The notes below the pieces were generated by a model. That model did no database searches and was not told the DNA's origin. It saw only the letters and a list, made by a program, of their open reading frames with translations. Position numbers and translations under genes: made by a program. Of a DNA stretch of 5,075 nucleotides, positions 1 to 5,075 are shown one piece after another (position 1 is the stretch's first letter; each line of letters begins with the position of its first letter). The stretch comes from Anaerolineae bacterium (GTDB taxonomy: Bacteria; Chloroflexota; Anaerolineae; E26-bin7): assembly GCA_029933115.1 (NCBI GenBank), contig JAOZOT010000276.1:1-5075 (forward strand), given 5' to 3'.

Positions 1-403
<403 letters not shown>

Positions 404-420
404 GAATTTGATTTGACTTG

Positions 421-432
421 TTTGGGCCCAAA
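421..432. repeat. 12-bp perfect palindrome in the 16S leader
   Basis: TTTGGGCCCAAA reads the same on both strands and lies about 18 bp upstream of the mature 16S 5' end. As RNA it could form only a very small hairpin, so pairing with a distant segment or acting as a protein site is more likely. No function is assigned. Confidence 0.5.
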
Positions 433-463
433 ATTTCCGCTTACCTTCCTACCACTCTTCAGT

Positions 464-475
464 TGTTAAGGTACC
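464..475 (-). promoter_or_regulatory. boxA-like antitermination site in the 16S leader
   Basis: On the minus strand this reads GGTACCTTAACA followed by A. It matches the E. coli rrn leader boxA (TGCTCTTTAACA) at 8 of 12 positions, including the whole TTAACA core. It lies just downstream of P2 and upstream of 16S, the expected place for NusB/NusE (S10) loading that protects rRNA transcripts from Rho. No boxB or boxC was identified. The match is partial, so the call rests on position plus core sequence. Confidence 0.45.
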
Positions 476-482
476 TCCAAAG

Positions 483-501
483 TGTGCTGTATTCTAGCAC
501 A
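483..501. repeat. Inverted repeat covering the P2 -10 box
   Basis: TGTGCT (483-488) and AGCACA (496-501) form a perfect 6-bp inverted repeat with a 7-bp centre. It spans the -10 element (491-496) and the predicted start of P2, so a protein bound here would block the promoter; alternatively it is a chance dyad. No matching repressor gene is visible. Confidence 0.4.
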
Positions 502-519
502 ATTTTGAAACCATGTCAA
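491..519 (-). promoter_or_regulatory. rRNA promoter P2, sigma70 type
   Basis: On the minus strand, -35 TTGACA (519-514), exactly 17 bp of spacer, and -10 TAGAAT (496-491), with a predicted start near 484. The -35 is perfect and the -10 differs from TATAAT at one base. It lies about 80 bp upstream of the mature 16S end, which fits the tandem P1-P2 layout of many rRNA operons, with P2 nearer the gene. Confidence 0.85.
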
Positions 520-538
520 ATCATCGAGGAACAAAATA

Positions 539-556
539 CCGACGTTCCCACGTCGG
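539..556 (-). terminator. GC-rich hairpin with weak U tract, possible attenuator
   Basis: On the minus strand CCGACGT / ACGTCGG form a perfect 7-bp stem closed by a GGGA loop, directly followed by TATTTTGTT. This resembles an intrinsic terminator with an interrupted U tract. It lies downstream of P1 and upstream of P2, so it could stop part of the P1 transcripts while leaving P2 untouched. The U tract is poor, and rRNA antitermination could override it. It may be only a leader hairpin or a nuclease site. Confidence 0.35.
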
Positions 557-557
557 C

Positions 558-606
558 AGGTAGAAATTCTATGCCTTTGCTCAACTCGATGTTTGAATTT
601 CTACCT
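558..606 (-). repeat. 12-bp perfect inverted repeat in the rRNA leader
   Basis: Arms at 558-569 and 595-606 (AGGTAGAAATTC and its complement) are perfect over 12 bp around a 25-nt centre. Transcription from P1 would give a long hairpin, followed two bases later by the GC hairpin at 539-556. The 5' arm in the RNA holds an SD-like GGAGGT, buried in the stem and with no start codon behind it. Loop bases 585-591 are complementary to 522-528 over 7 nt, allowing an alternative pairing, but this could be chance. Confidence 0.7.
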
Positions 607-626
607 CCTCTTTCTCTCATTTGTTA

Positions 627-655
627 GATCTTTTCGCTAATCAGCGAACGAGATC
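627..655 (-). repeat. Hairpin at the start of the P1 rRNA transcript
   Basis: 633-638 pairs with 643-648 (TTCGCT/AGCGAA) around a 4-nt loop, and 627-631 pairs with 651-655 below a small internal loop. It begins about 15 nt after the predicted P1 start and would be the first structure formed in that RNA. It may protect the 5' end or mark a processing site. Confidence 0.5.
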
Positions 656-676
656 ATCCACCTACAATGCGCTTAT

Positions 677-705
677 ATTGTACCACAACAAGCACGCTTT
701 GTCAA
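677..705 (-). promoter_or_regulatory. rRNA promoter P1, sigma70 type
   Basis: On the minus strand, -35 TTGACA (705-700), exactly 17 bp of spacer, and -10 TACAAT (682-677), with a predicted start near 670. It points into the 16S gene about 270 bp away. The bases just upstream of its -35 (706-714) are GC-rich, and an AT-rich stretch follows further out, so any UP element would be distal and shared with the divergent plus-strand promoter. Confidence 0.85.
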
Positions 706-715
706 GAGGGCATGG

Positions 716-763
716 TAATTTTTTAAGGAAAAACTTGACATTCTACGCCTTTGACCATAAAAT
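716..763 (+). promoter_or_regulatory. Promoter of the transglutaminase gene with UP-like element
   Basis: -35 TTGACA at 735-740, exactly 17 bp of spacer, and -10 TAAAAT at 758-763. The 716-733 stretch directly upstream is a T run followed by an A run, resembling a RNA polymerase alpha-subunit UP element. The predicted start is near 768-770, inside the palindrome CACATGTG (765-772). Its -35 is 29 bp from the -35 of the divergent rRNA promoter P1. Such a strong-looking promoter is more than a single surface-enzyme gene would seem to need. Confidence 0.8.
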
Positions 764-764
764 G

Positions 765-772
765 CACATGTG
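765..772. repeat. 8-bp palindrome at the plus-strand start site
   Basis: CACATGTG is a perfect palindrome lying just after the -10 box and over the predicted transcription start. It could be an operator half of a larger site, or chance. Confidence 0.3.
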
Positions 773-778
773 TAGGGA

Positions 779-878
779 CATCGGGCCAGCTCCGGTGAAC
801 TTCTCCCGCCGCTCTACGGTATTATCTTTGGAGAAGCCGGCCCCGATGGGAAAAAGCTCCCCCAATACCGAACTGGGG
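779..878 (+). other. Two hairpins with complementary loops (possible kissing loops)
   Basis: Hairpin A has stem CTTCTCC/GGAGAAG (800-806/830-836) with a 23-nt loop, on top of an outer stem 779-787/839-848. Hairpin B has stem CCCCA/TGGGG (860-864/874-878) with a 9-nt loop. Loop A bases 817-822 (CGGTAT) and loop B bases 865-870 (ATACCG) are perfect complements. A competing small hairpin (848-851/858-861) would use part of the 5' arm of B. Function unknown. Confidence 0.4.
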
Positions 879-1016
879 TAAGTCCGCACGTAAACGTGGG
901 CAAGTGATCGGGTGGGGCATGTTCCCAAACAGAAGAGGGAAAATAGGGTGTTTTTTGGCGCCCTCGGAGTGGGGCAGCCTGCCCAACCACGATTGAGTGC
1001 AGAGCTATCCCGAACT

Positions 1017-1020
1017 GGAG
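1017..1020 (+). promoter_or_regulatory. Shine-Dalgarno site that decides the transglutaminase start
   Basis: GGAG lies 6 nt before the TTG at 1027. The only other upstream candidate, GTG at 997, has no purine-rich site before it and immediately follows an in-frame TGA (994-996). Confidence 0.6.
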
Positions 1021-1026
1021 ACGAAA

Positions 1027-3264
1027 TTGCAAATCGGGCTAAAAGTGCGTGAGGGTTGGTCAACCCTCGGCTTGCTCACTCTGATGCTTCTCAACGTAGC
1101 TTGGGCCATCAACGCGGCCGAATGGACAGAAGGCCTGGCTATCCTCCAATGGATCGTGCTGGTCGGCCTGGCCGTTGGATTCGTTCTGGCCAAAAGCCGC
1201 CTGCCTGGTTTTGTAGCCCACCTGCTCAGCCTCATCGGCGGGGCAGCCTGGGTTGCTTTCCTGGTCGGCACTCTTCTCCCCCCCACCCTCAGTTGGACCG
1301 AAAAGATGCTCAACCTGGCCGACCGCCTCACCACCTGGTGGCGGACGGCCCTCGGCGAGGAGAGCAGTTTCGACAGTTTGATCTTTGTCCTCACACTGGC
1401 CATACTCTTTTGGCTGCTCGGCTACCTCTGTGCCTGGTTCACCTTCCGTGCACACAAAATATGGAGGGTGATCATCCCCAGCGGCGTCACCATGCTGGCC
1501 AATCTCTACTACGGCCCTTCCCTTCTCATCACCTACCTAATAGGGTATCTCCTCTGCGCTCTGCTCCTGATCGTGCGCTCCAACGTGTTCGCCCAGGAAG
1601 AGGAATGGCAGAAGGCCCGGGTGGGCTACCAGCCTGACATCGGGTTCGACTTTTTGCGCTATGGGGCTGTCCTGTCGGTTATAATCGTCCTGTTGGCCTG
1701 GCTCATTCCCACAGCAGCGGCCAGCCCTCAAGTTTCCTTTCTACTGGACCACTTTGAGGAACCCTGGCAAGAGTTGCAAGATCACTGGAGACGCCTCTTC
1801 GCCTCCCTCAACTACCGAGGCCAGGCCGGCGCTAACTCTTTCAGCAAGACCATGACTTTATCCGGCCCCGTTTCTCTGGGCACCACGCCCATCATGGATG
1901 TACGAGCCGAGAGGGGTTACTATTGGCGGGCGGTCGTCTATGACAAATATACCGGCTCCGGCTGGGTCAACACCGACGAAGAGACTCTCGCTTTGAGCGC
2001 CAACTCTTCCCCGCCCCTGCCCCAATTTGAGCTGCGCCGCGAAGTGACTCAGACCGTCAAGACTTTCCAGGGAGGGACGAACCTGCTCTTCGCTGCCTCA
2101 CAGCCGGTTCGCACCAGCCTGCCCGCCAGAATCGAACTCAGTTATGTACCTTCCTCTGGCCAAGACCCTTACCTCCCTGCTGCCAACATCTCTATCATGT
2201 ATAGTCGCTCTCGTTTGAGGAAAAATCAAGTCTACACCGTCGTCTCCTCGGTCTCGCGAGCTGATGTGGAAAGCTTGCGTTCGGCGGGCAGCGATTACCC
2301 CGATTGGGTCACCGCCCGCTACCTTCAGTTGCCACCCACCCTGCCCGACCGTGTACGCGCTCTGGCGGAGGATATAACCAAAGACTATGACAATCCTTTC
2401 GACAAAGTAACCGCTCTGGAAAGCTACCTGCGGACAATCCCTTACAATGAGTTGATTGACGCACCGTCTCCGGGGCAGGACGGAGTGGACTATTTCCTCT
2501 TCGACATCCGCCAGGGTTATTGCGACTACTATGCCTCAGCACTGGCAGTTATGGCCCGCGCTGTCGGTATCCCGGCCCGACTTGCTTCGGGCTACACGCA
2601 GGGGGAATACTACAGCGCATACGACGTTTACCGCATCAGAGAGCTAAATGCTCACACCTGGGTCGAAGTCTACTTCCCTCGCTACGGTTGGGTGGAATTC
2701 GAGCCCACTGCCTCCCAGCCGCTGATCGCACGGCCAGAGCCCGAAAGTAGCGAAGAGTTGACCCCAAGTGATTTCGAGTCATCGGGGCAAAGACGAGAGA
2801 GGGAAGAAAGAGAGGTAGAAGCCGAGGTTGCACCCGAAGCTGTGGGCATTCCCCTTGCCAGGACTGCCCCTTGGTCAATGGCCCTGTGGGGAGGGACATT
2901 AATGGTCCTGCTGGTGATTGGGGGGATGATAGTTGTCTGGTACCTGTGGATGAAGGTGCCGAAAAGCTCAAGCCCGGTGGAGCGCATCTACGTGAAGATG
3001 GCCCGCTACGCCCAACTGATAGGCGTTGGCCGGCTGGCGCATCAGACACCCTACGAGTACGCAGCGGCCCTGGTTGAGGCCCTACCCAGAGGTCAAACAC
3101 AGATAGCACAAATTACCGACCTCTACGTCAAAGAACGCTTCAGCAGCAAGGGCACTGACGAGAGGGAAATAGAGGAGGCCAGGGAAGCCTGGCGCGCTCT
3201 GAAGTCCATCCTGCGGCGACAGGCGATACGCAAAGTCCTACGCGCCTCCACTCGCCATTCGTAA
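1027..3264 (+). CDS. TgpA/DUF3488-type membrane transglutaminase-like protein
   Basis: Predicted integral-membrane protein of 745 aa with a transglutaminase-like (papain-fold) domain outside the membrane. Seven hydrophobic segments (about 12-30, 37-56, 60-83, 117-139, 145-162, 165-184, 209-231) form the DUF3488-like part. An extracytoplasmic region follows, with the transglutaminase core at about 446-562: Cys499 in GYCDYYASA, His543 in NAHTWVEVYFP and Glu559 in WVEFEPT, where classical members have Asp. After a charged linker (571-605) come an eighth segment (616-638) and a cytoplasmic DUF4129-like tail (about 650-730). Order and length fit the family, which includes P. aeruginosa TgpA. The substrate is unknown; relatives are linked to cell-wall or peptide processing, as transferase or protease. 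The MoxR ATPase and DUF58 genes often found with the family are absent here. TTG 1027 is preferred for its SD and because relatives begin a few residues before the REGW motif; GTG 997 would add 10 aa. Confidence 0.92.
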   Translation: MQIGLKVREGWSTLGLLTLMLLNVAWAINAAEWTEGLAILQWIVLVGLAVGFVLAKSRLPGFVAHLLSLIGGAAWVAFLVGTLLPPTLSWTEKMLNLADRLTTWWRTALGEESSFDSLIFVLTLAILFWLLGYLCAWFTFRAHKIWRVIIPSGVTMLANLYYGPSLLITYLIGYLLCALLLIVRSNVFAQEEEWQKARVGYQPDIGFDFLRYGAVLSVIIVLLAWLIPTAAASPQVSFLLDHFEEPWQELQDHWRRLFASLNYRGQAGANSFSKTMTLSGPVSLGTTPIMDVRAERGYYWRAVVYDKYTGSGWVNTDEETLALSANSSPPLPQFELRREVTQTVKTFQGGTNLLFAASQPVRTSLPARIELSYVPSSGQDPYLPAANISIMYSRSRLRKNQVYTVVSSVSRADVESLRSAGSDYPDWVTARYLQLPPTLPDRVRALAEDITKDYDNPFDKVTALESYLRTIPYNELIDAPSPGQDGVDYFLFDIRQGYCDYYASALAVMARAVGIPARLASGYTQGEYYSAYDVYRIRELNAHTWVEVYFPRYGWVEFEPTASQPLIARPEPESSEELTPSDFESSGQRREREEREVEAEVAPEAVGIPLARTAPWSMALWGGTLMVLLVIGGMIVVWYLWMKVPKSSSPVERIYVKMARYAQLIGVGRLAHQTPYEYAAALVEALPRGQTQIAQITDLYVKERFSSKGTDEREIEEAREAWRALKSILRRQAIRKVLRASTRHS

Positions 3265-4857
3265 TTCACCGGCGCCCTGCTGCTGTGGTATGGTGAAGGT
3301 GAAGGTACTCCCCCGCCCGACTTCGCTTTCCACCCAGATACGCCCTCCGCACAACTCAACCATGCCCTTAGCGATGGACAATCCCAAACCGATCCCTCCG
3401 TGCTTGCGCGTGAGAGAGTCCCCCACCTGGTAGAACCGCTCGAAGATCCTCTCGTGCTCCTCGGGAGGGATGCCAATCCCGGTATCGCTCACCGATACCA
3501 ATACCTCTCGCTCATTCGACTTGACCTCGATGGTTATCCTCCCCCCCTCTGGAGTGAACTTGACGGCATTGGAAAGCAAGTTGGTCAGGATCAGAGCCAG
3601 TTTCTGCCGGTCGGCGACGATGGGAGGAAAGCTTTCTGGCAGCCTGACTTCGATGCTTTGCCCCTTGCTCTCGGCCAATGGACTGAGGTCTCCCACCGCC
3701 TCATCAATGGCCTGGCGCAGGATGATTTGTTCGAGTTTGAGTTGGGATTTGCCCGTTTCCAGATAGCGGAGGTTGAGCATACTGTCAACCAAAGCCCTGA
3801 GACGCATGGCGTTGCGGACAATGATTCCCAACTGCTCTTTAGCTTTGCCTTCGGCTTCCTCTTGCAGAAGGGTGGCATACCCCAGCAATATGGCCAGGGG
3901 GGTGCGCAACTCGTGGGCGGCGATGTTGATGAATTCGCTTTTCATGTGATCCAGCTTTTGCAATTCCTGATAAGCGTGCTGGATTTCCTCAAACAGCCGG
4001 GCGTTCTCGATAGCAATGGCCGCCTGCCCACTCAACACCGAAAGCAACTCCACATCACCAGGGGCAAAAAAGTCTCCCTGAGCGACTTTGGCCAGAACAA
4101 GGACGCCAATGGCTTCGTTCTTCACCAGCAGGGGGCTGACTATCAGAGAATGAACGCCTATCTTCTCCATGAACGCCGCGAAAGAGCCCGATCTATCTTG
4201 CAGCACCAATTGCTCCCCACTTCTCATCACCGATGCGGCTATCTCCCGACCTTCTTCCATTGCCTCTTCACAAGAGAGGTACTCCGGGAAACCAATCGAA
4301 GCTCTGACCAGCAAGACGCGCCTCCGCTCATCCCACAGCAATAGGGCAACCCAATCGGACCTGGTTTCCTGACGGGCAATCTGAACCACGTTGTGGAGAA
4401 GTTCATCCAGGTCCACTGTAGACATAAAAACTTTGCTGAGTTCAAAGAGCGGTATCAGAGCTTTGAGGCGGACGTTCTCCCTCCTCAGCCGTTCTTTCTC
4501 CAACCCTCTGCTGATGGCTATTCCCAACTCATCCGGGGTGAAGGGTTTGACCACGAATTCATCAATCCCCAGCTTGAGGGCCTGAATGGCTGTGTCCATA
4601 GTGCCATGCCCGGTCATGGTCACACAGACTATTTCGGGATCGAACTCTTTTATCGCCTGGGCCGTTTCCAGTCCGCTCAGGCCGGGCATCTTGATATCAA
4701 TCAGCAGCAGGTCGAAATGCTTTTCTTTGGCCCTTTCAATTGCCATCCAACCATTGCTGACACACTCGACTTCATAGCCATTGGCGGTCAATATACGCTG
4801 ACACAGCTCAATTACAGCGGGCTCATCGTCAGCTACCAGGATCCTCTGTTTAGGCAC
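3238..4857 (-). CDS. Hybrid sensor histidine kinase: REC-GAF-HisKA-HATPase
   Basis: Soluble hybrid kinase of 539 aa with no membrane segment or signal peptide. The N-terminal receiver (about 3-118) has the acidic pair Asp10/Asp11, phospho-acceptor Asp54 in LLLIDIKMPG, Thr82 and Lys104 in VVKPF; it resembles NtrC-type receivers. A short charged helix leads to a GAF domain (about 134-285), an unidentified ligand sensor. A helical linker (285-303) joins the HisKA domain with His315 in AAHELRTPL. The ATPase domain (about 415-524) has the N box (Asn426, Asn430), DTGIGI (458-463), F box (IFERF) and GIGLGL. All catalytic residues are present, so activity is expected. Phosphoryl flow between His315 and the receiver, or input from another kinase, cannot be told apart here. 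GTG 4857 is preferred: it follows AGGAG (4872-4868) by 10 nt, overlaps the upstream stop by one base and begins just before the receiver. An upstream ATG at 4932 would add 25 unrelated residues inside the HTH gene. Confidence 0.95.
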   Translation of the reverse strand: MPKQRILVADDEPAVIELCQRILTANGYEVECVSNGWMAIERAKEKHFDLLLIDIKMPGLSGLETAQAIKEFDPEIVCVTMTGHGTMDTAIQALKLGIDEFVVKPFTPDELGIAISRGLEKERLRRENVRLKALIPLFELSKVFMSTVDLDELLHNVVQIARQETRSDWVALLLWDERRRVLLVRASIGFPEYLSCEEAMEEGREIAASVMRSGEQLVLQDRSGSFAAFMEKIGVHSLIVSPLLVKNEAIGVLVLAKVAQGDFFAPGDVELLSVLSGQAAIAIENARLFEEIQHAYQELQKLDHMKSEFINIAAHELRTPLAILLGYATLLQEEAEGKAKEQLGIIVRNAMRLRALVDSMLNLRYLETGKSQLKLEQIILRQAIDEAVGDLSPLAESKGQSIEVRLPESFPPIVADRQKLALILTNLLSNAVKFTPEGGRITIEVKSNEREVLVSVSDTGIGIPPEEHERIFERFYQVGDSLTRKHGGIGLGLSIAKGMVELCGGRIWVESEVGRGSTFTFTIPQQQGAGELRMASGGA

Positions 4858-5072
4858 TATCGCATTTCTCCTATGTTCTTCATAGTTTCTTGCTCGATCC
4901 AGCGGTCGAGGAGGTCCCTCTTCACCCGCCACTGGCGACCCACCTTGAAGGCCGGTATTTCCCCTTCACGAGCCAGACGACGAACGGTTAATTCATGCAG
5001 ACTCAGGTAGCGCGCCACCTCTTCGATGGTCATGATGTGATTGAAATCTCCATCAGGATTCTTATCTTCCAT
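4857..5072 (-). CDS. Excisionase-family (MerR-like) small HTH DNA-binding protein
   Basis: A 71-aa protein almost entirely made of an excisionase-type winged HTH. The pattern TIEEVARYLSLHELTVRRLA (15-34) gives the two helices, and the wing follows at IPAFKVGRQWRVKRDLLDRWI (39-59), with the conserved G-R-x-W-R core. It has no receiver or ligand domain. This family includes phage excisionases, BldC-like regulators and many stand-alone proteins of unknown target; no integrase or att site is near, so a regulatory role is more likely than excision. It lies directly upstream of the hybrid kinase with a one-base stop-start overlap, so the two are co-transcribed and coupled. The start is uncertain: ATG 5072 is 3 bases from the window edge, so its SD cannot be seen and the gene could extend further; ATG 5033 (residue 14), right before the domain, is an alternative. 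The promoter lies outside the window. Confidence 0.88.
   Translation of the reverse strand: MEDKNPDGDFNHIMTIEEVARYLSLHELTVRRLAREGEIPAFKVGRQWRVKRDLLDRWIEQETMKNIGEMR
4868..4872 (-). promoter_or_regulatory. Shine-Dalgarno site of the kinase gene, inside the HTH gene
   Basis: AGGAG on the minus strand lies within the last codons of the HTH gene, 10 nt before the kinase GTG. Together with the TAGTG stop-start overlap at 4859-4855 it indicates translational coupling and supports GTG 4857 over the in-frame ATG at 4932. Confidence 0.65.
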
Positions 5073-5075
5073 CGC

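Larger units (their letters stand above)
404..670 (-). other. Pre-16S rRNA leader region
   Basis: A transcribed leader between the P1 start (about 670) and the mature 16S 5' end. It has no credible protein gene. On the minus strand it contains, in order from P1: a hairpin at 627-655, an SD-like AGGAGGT within the long stem at 558-606, a GC hairpin at 539-556, promoter P2 at 491-519, a boxA-like site at 464-475, and a 12-bp palindrome at 421-432. Such leaders are removed by RNase III and other nucleases after pairing with sequence 3' of 16S, which is outside this window, so the processing stem itself cannot be checked. Confidence 0.75.
770..1026 (+). other. Long structured 5' leader, class unknown
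   Basis: About 257 nt lie between the predicted transcription start and the preferred start codon at 1027, far longer than a normal 5' untranslated region. Seen in sequence: stem 779-787/839-848 with one bulge, stem 800-806/830-836, stem 860-864/874-878, stem 887-890/895-898 (extended by 884-885/899-900), stem 922-926/937-941, stem 945-950/959-964, and stem 972-976/980-984 (extended by 969-971/988-990). No hairpin directly followed by a U run is present; the only T6 (951-956) is in a loop. I found no T-box, TPP, FMN, SAM, cyclic-di-GMP, RNase P, tmRNA or SRP signature. It may be a cis-regulatory element, a separate small RNA ending before the gene, or an untranslated leader whose hairpins are partly chance. 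Confidence 0.45.

Noticed and set aside
522..591. 7-nt complementarity CATCGAG/CTCGATG in the rRNA leader
   Set aside because: In a stretch of this length one or two such matches are expected by chance, so no separate pseudoknot is claimed.
603..609. Perfect-looking SD (AGGAGGT, minus strand) in the rRNA leader
   Set aside because: No start codon at a usable distance, and the bases are within the 12-bp stem at 558-606.
820..825. TATTAT as a second plus-strand -10 box
   Set aside because: The sequence 17 bp upstream (GAACTT) is a poor -35, and the site is within the loop of hairpin A.
770..850. Cobalamin riboswitch
   Set aside because: TAGGGA followed by CCGGTGAA and CCCGCC vaguely recalls the B12 box, but the AGGGAA and GCCACTG core motifs are absent, spacing is wrong, and the downstream gene has no link to B12.
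418..881. Two plus-strand open frames (69 and 86 codons) in the rRNA leader and promoter area
   Set aside because: They lie antisense to the rRNA leader and across the promoters, with no SD and no protein-like sequence.
764..1026. 6S RNA, RNase P RNA, tmRNA or SRP RNA
   Set aside because: The two ends do not pair into one long closing stem as in 6S, and the conserved core motifs of the other three were not found.
743..1063. Minus-strand open frame of 106 codons across the leader (and a 72-codon one inside it)
   Set aside because: No recognisable domain, no convincing SD, runs opposite to the strong plus-strand promoter and through paired segments of the leader; composition looks like a chance frame.
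3178..3193. Hairpin GCCAGG-GAAG-CCTGGC near the end of the transglutaminase gene as a terminator for the kinase operon
   Set aside because: Perfect 6-bp stem with a tetraloop, but no T run follows on either strand and it is inside coding sequence.
3400..5010. Long plus-strand frames of 314 and 205 codons
   Set aside because: Both lie fully antisense to the well-supported kinase and HTH genes and show no domain; they are shadows of the coding strand.
4857..5072. Phage or integrative-element excisionase
   Set aside because: The HTH family is shared by many non-phage regulators; no integrase, att repeat or tRNA is visible and the gene is coupled to a kinase.

Overview
The window looks like bacterial chromosome, not a mobile element. 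The left edge carries the 5' end of a 16S rRNA gene on the minus strand, with a complete 27F primer site and an exact EUB338 site. The protein genes are a seven-membrane-segment transglutaminase of the TgpA/DUF3488 type, a REC-GAF-HisKA-HATPase hybrid kinase and a small excisionase-type HTH protein. This mix, the 16S 5' end and the GTG/TTG starts recall Chloroflexota (Anaerolineae-like), but that is an impression from memory and no tree was built.

Layout. 1-403: 16S rRNA, minus strand, truncated by the window edge. 404-670: pre-rRNA leader with two tandem sigma70-type promoters (P1 at 677-705, P2 at 491-519), both TTGACA with a 17-bp spacer, a boxA-like site and several strong inverted repeats between the promoters. 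706-734: an AT-rich gap separating P1 from a divergent plus-strand promoter (735-763, TTGACA-17-TAAAAT). 770-1026: an unusually long 5' untranslated leader, about 257 nt, full of potential hairpins, including two whose loops are complementary. 1027-3264: membrane transglutaminase, plus strand. 3238-4857: hybrid sensor kinase, minus strand, overlapping the transglutaminase tail by 27 bp in convergent orientation. 4857-5072: small HTH protein, minus strand, whose TAG stop shares one base with the kinase GTG start; its own start is close to the window edge.

How the parts work together. The rRNA operon and the transglutaminase gene fire back to back from a roughly 90-bp promoter region, so expression of a cell-surface enzyme may be tied to growth-rate-controlled rRNA transcription (inference). 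The HTH protein and the kinase are translationally coupled and form a small regulatory operon. No terminator is visible where that operon meets the transglutaminase gene.

The part least explained by known families is the plus-strand leader at 770-1026. It has a possible loop-loop interaction and a near copy of the Shine-Dalgarno region inside one hairpin. I could not match it to a known riboswitch or ncRNA class. Everything else is fairly ordinary, and no CRISPR array, insertion sequence, tRNA or phage gene was seen.
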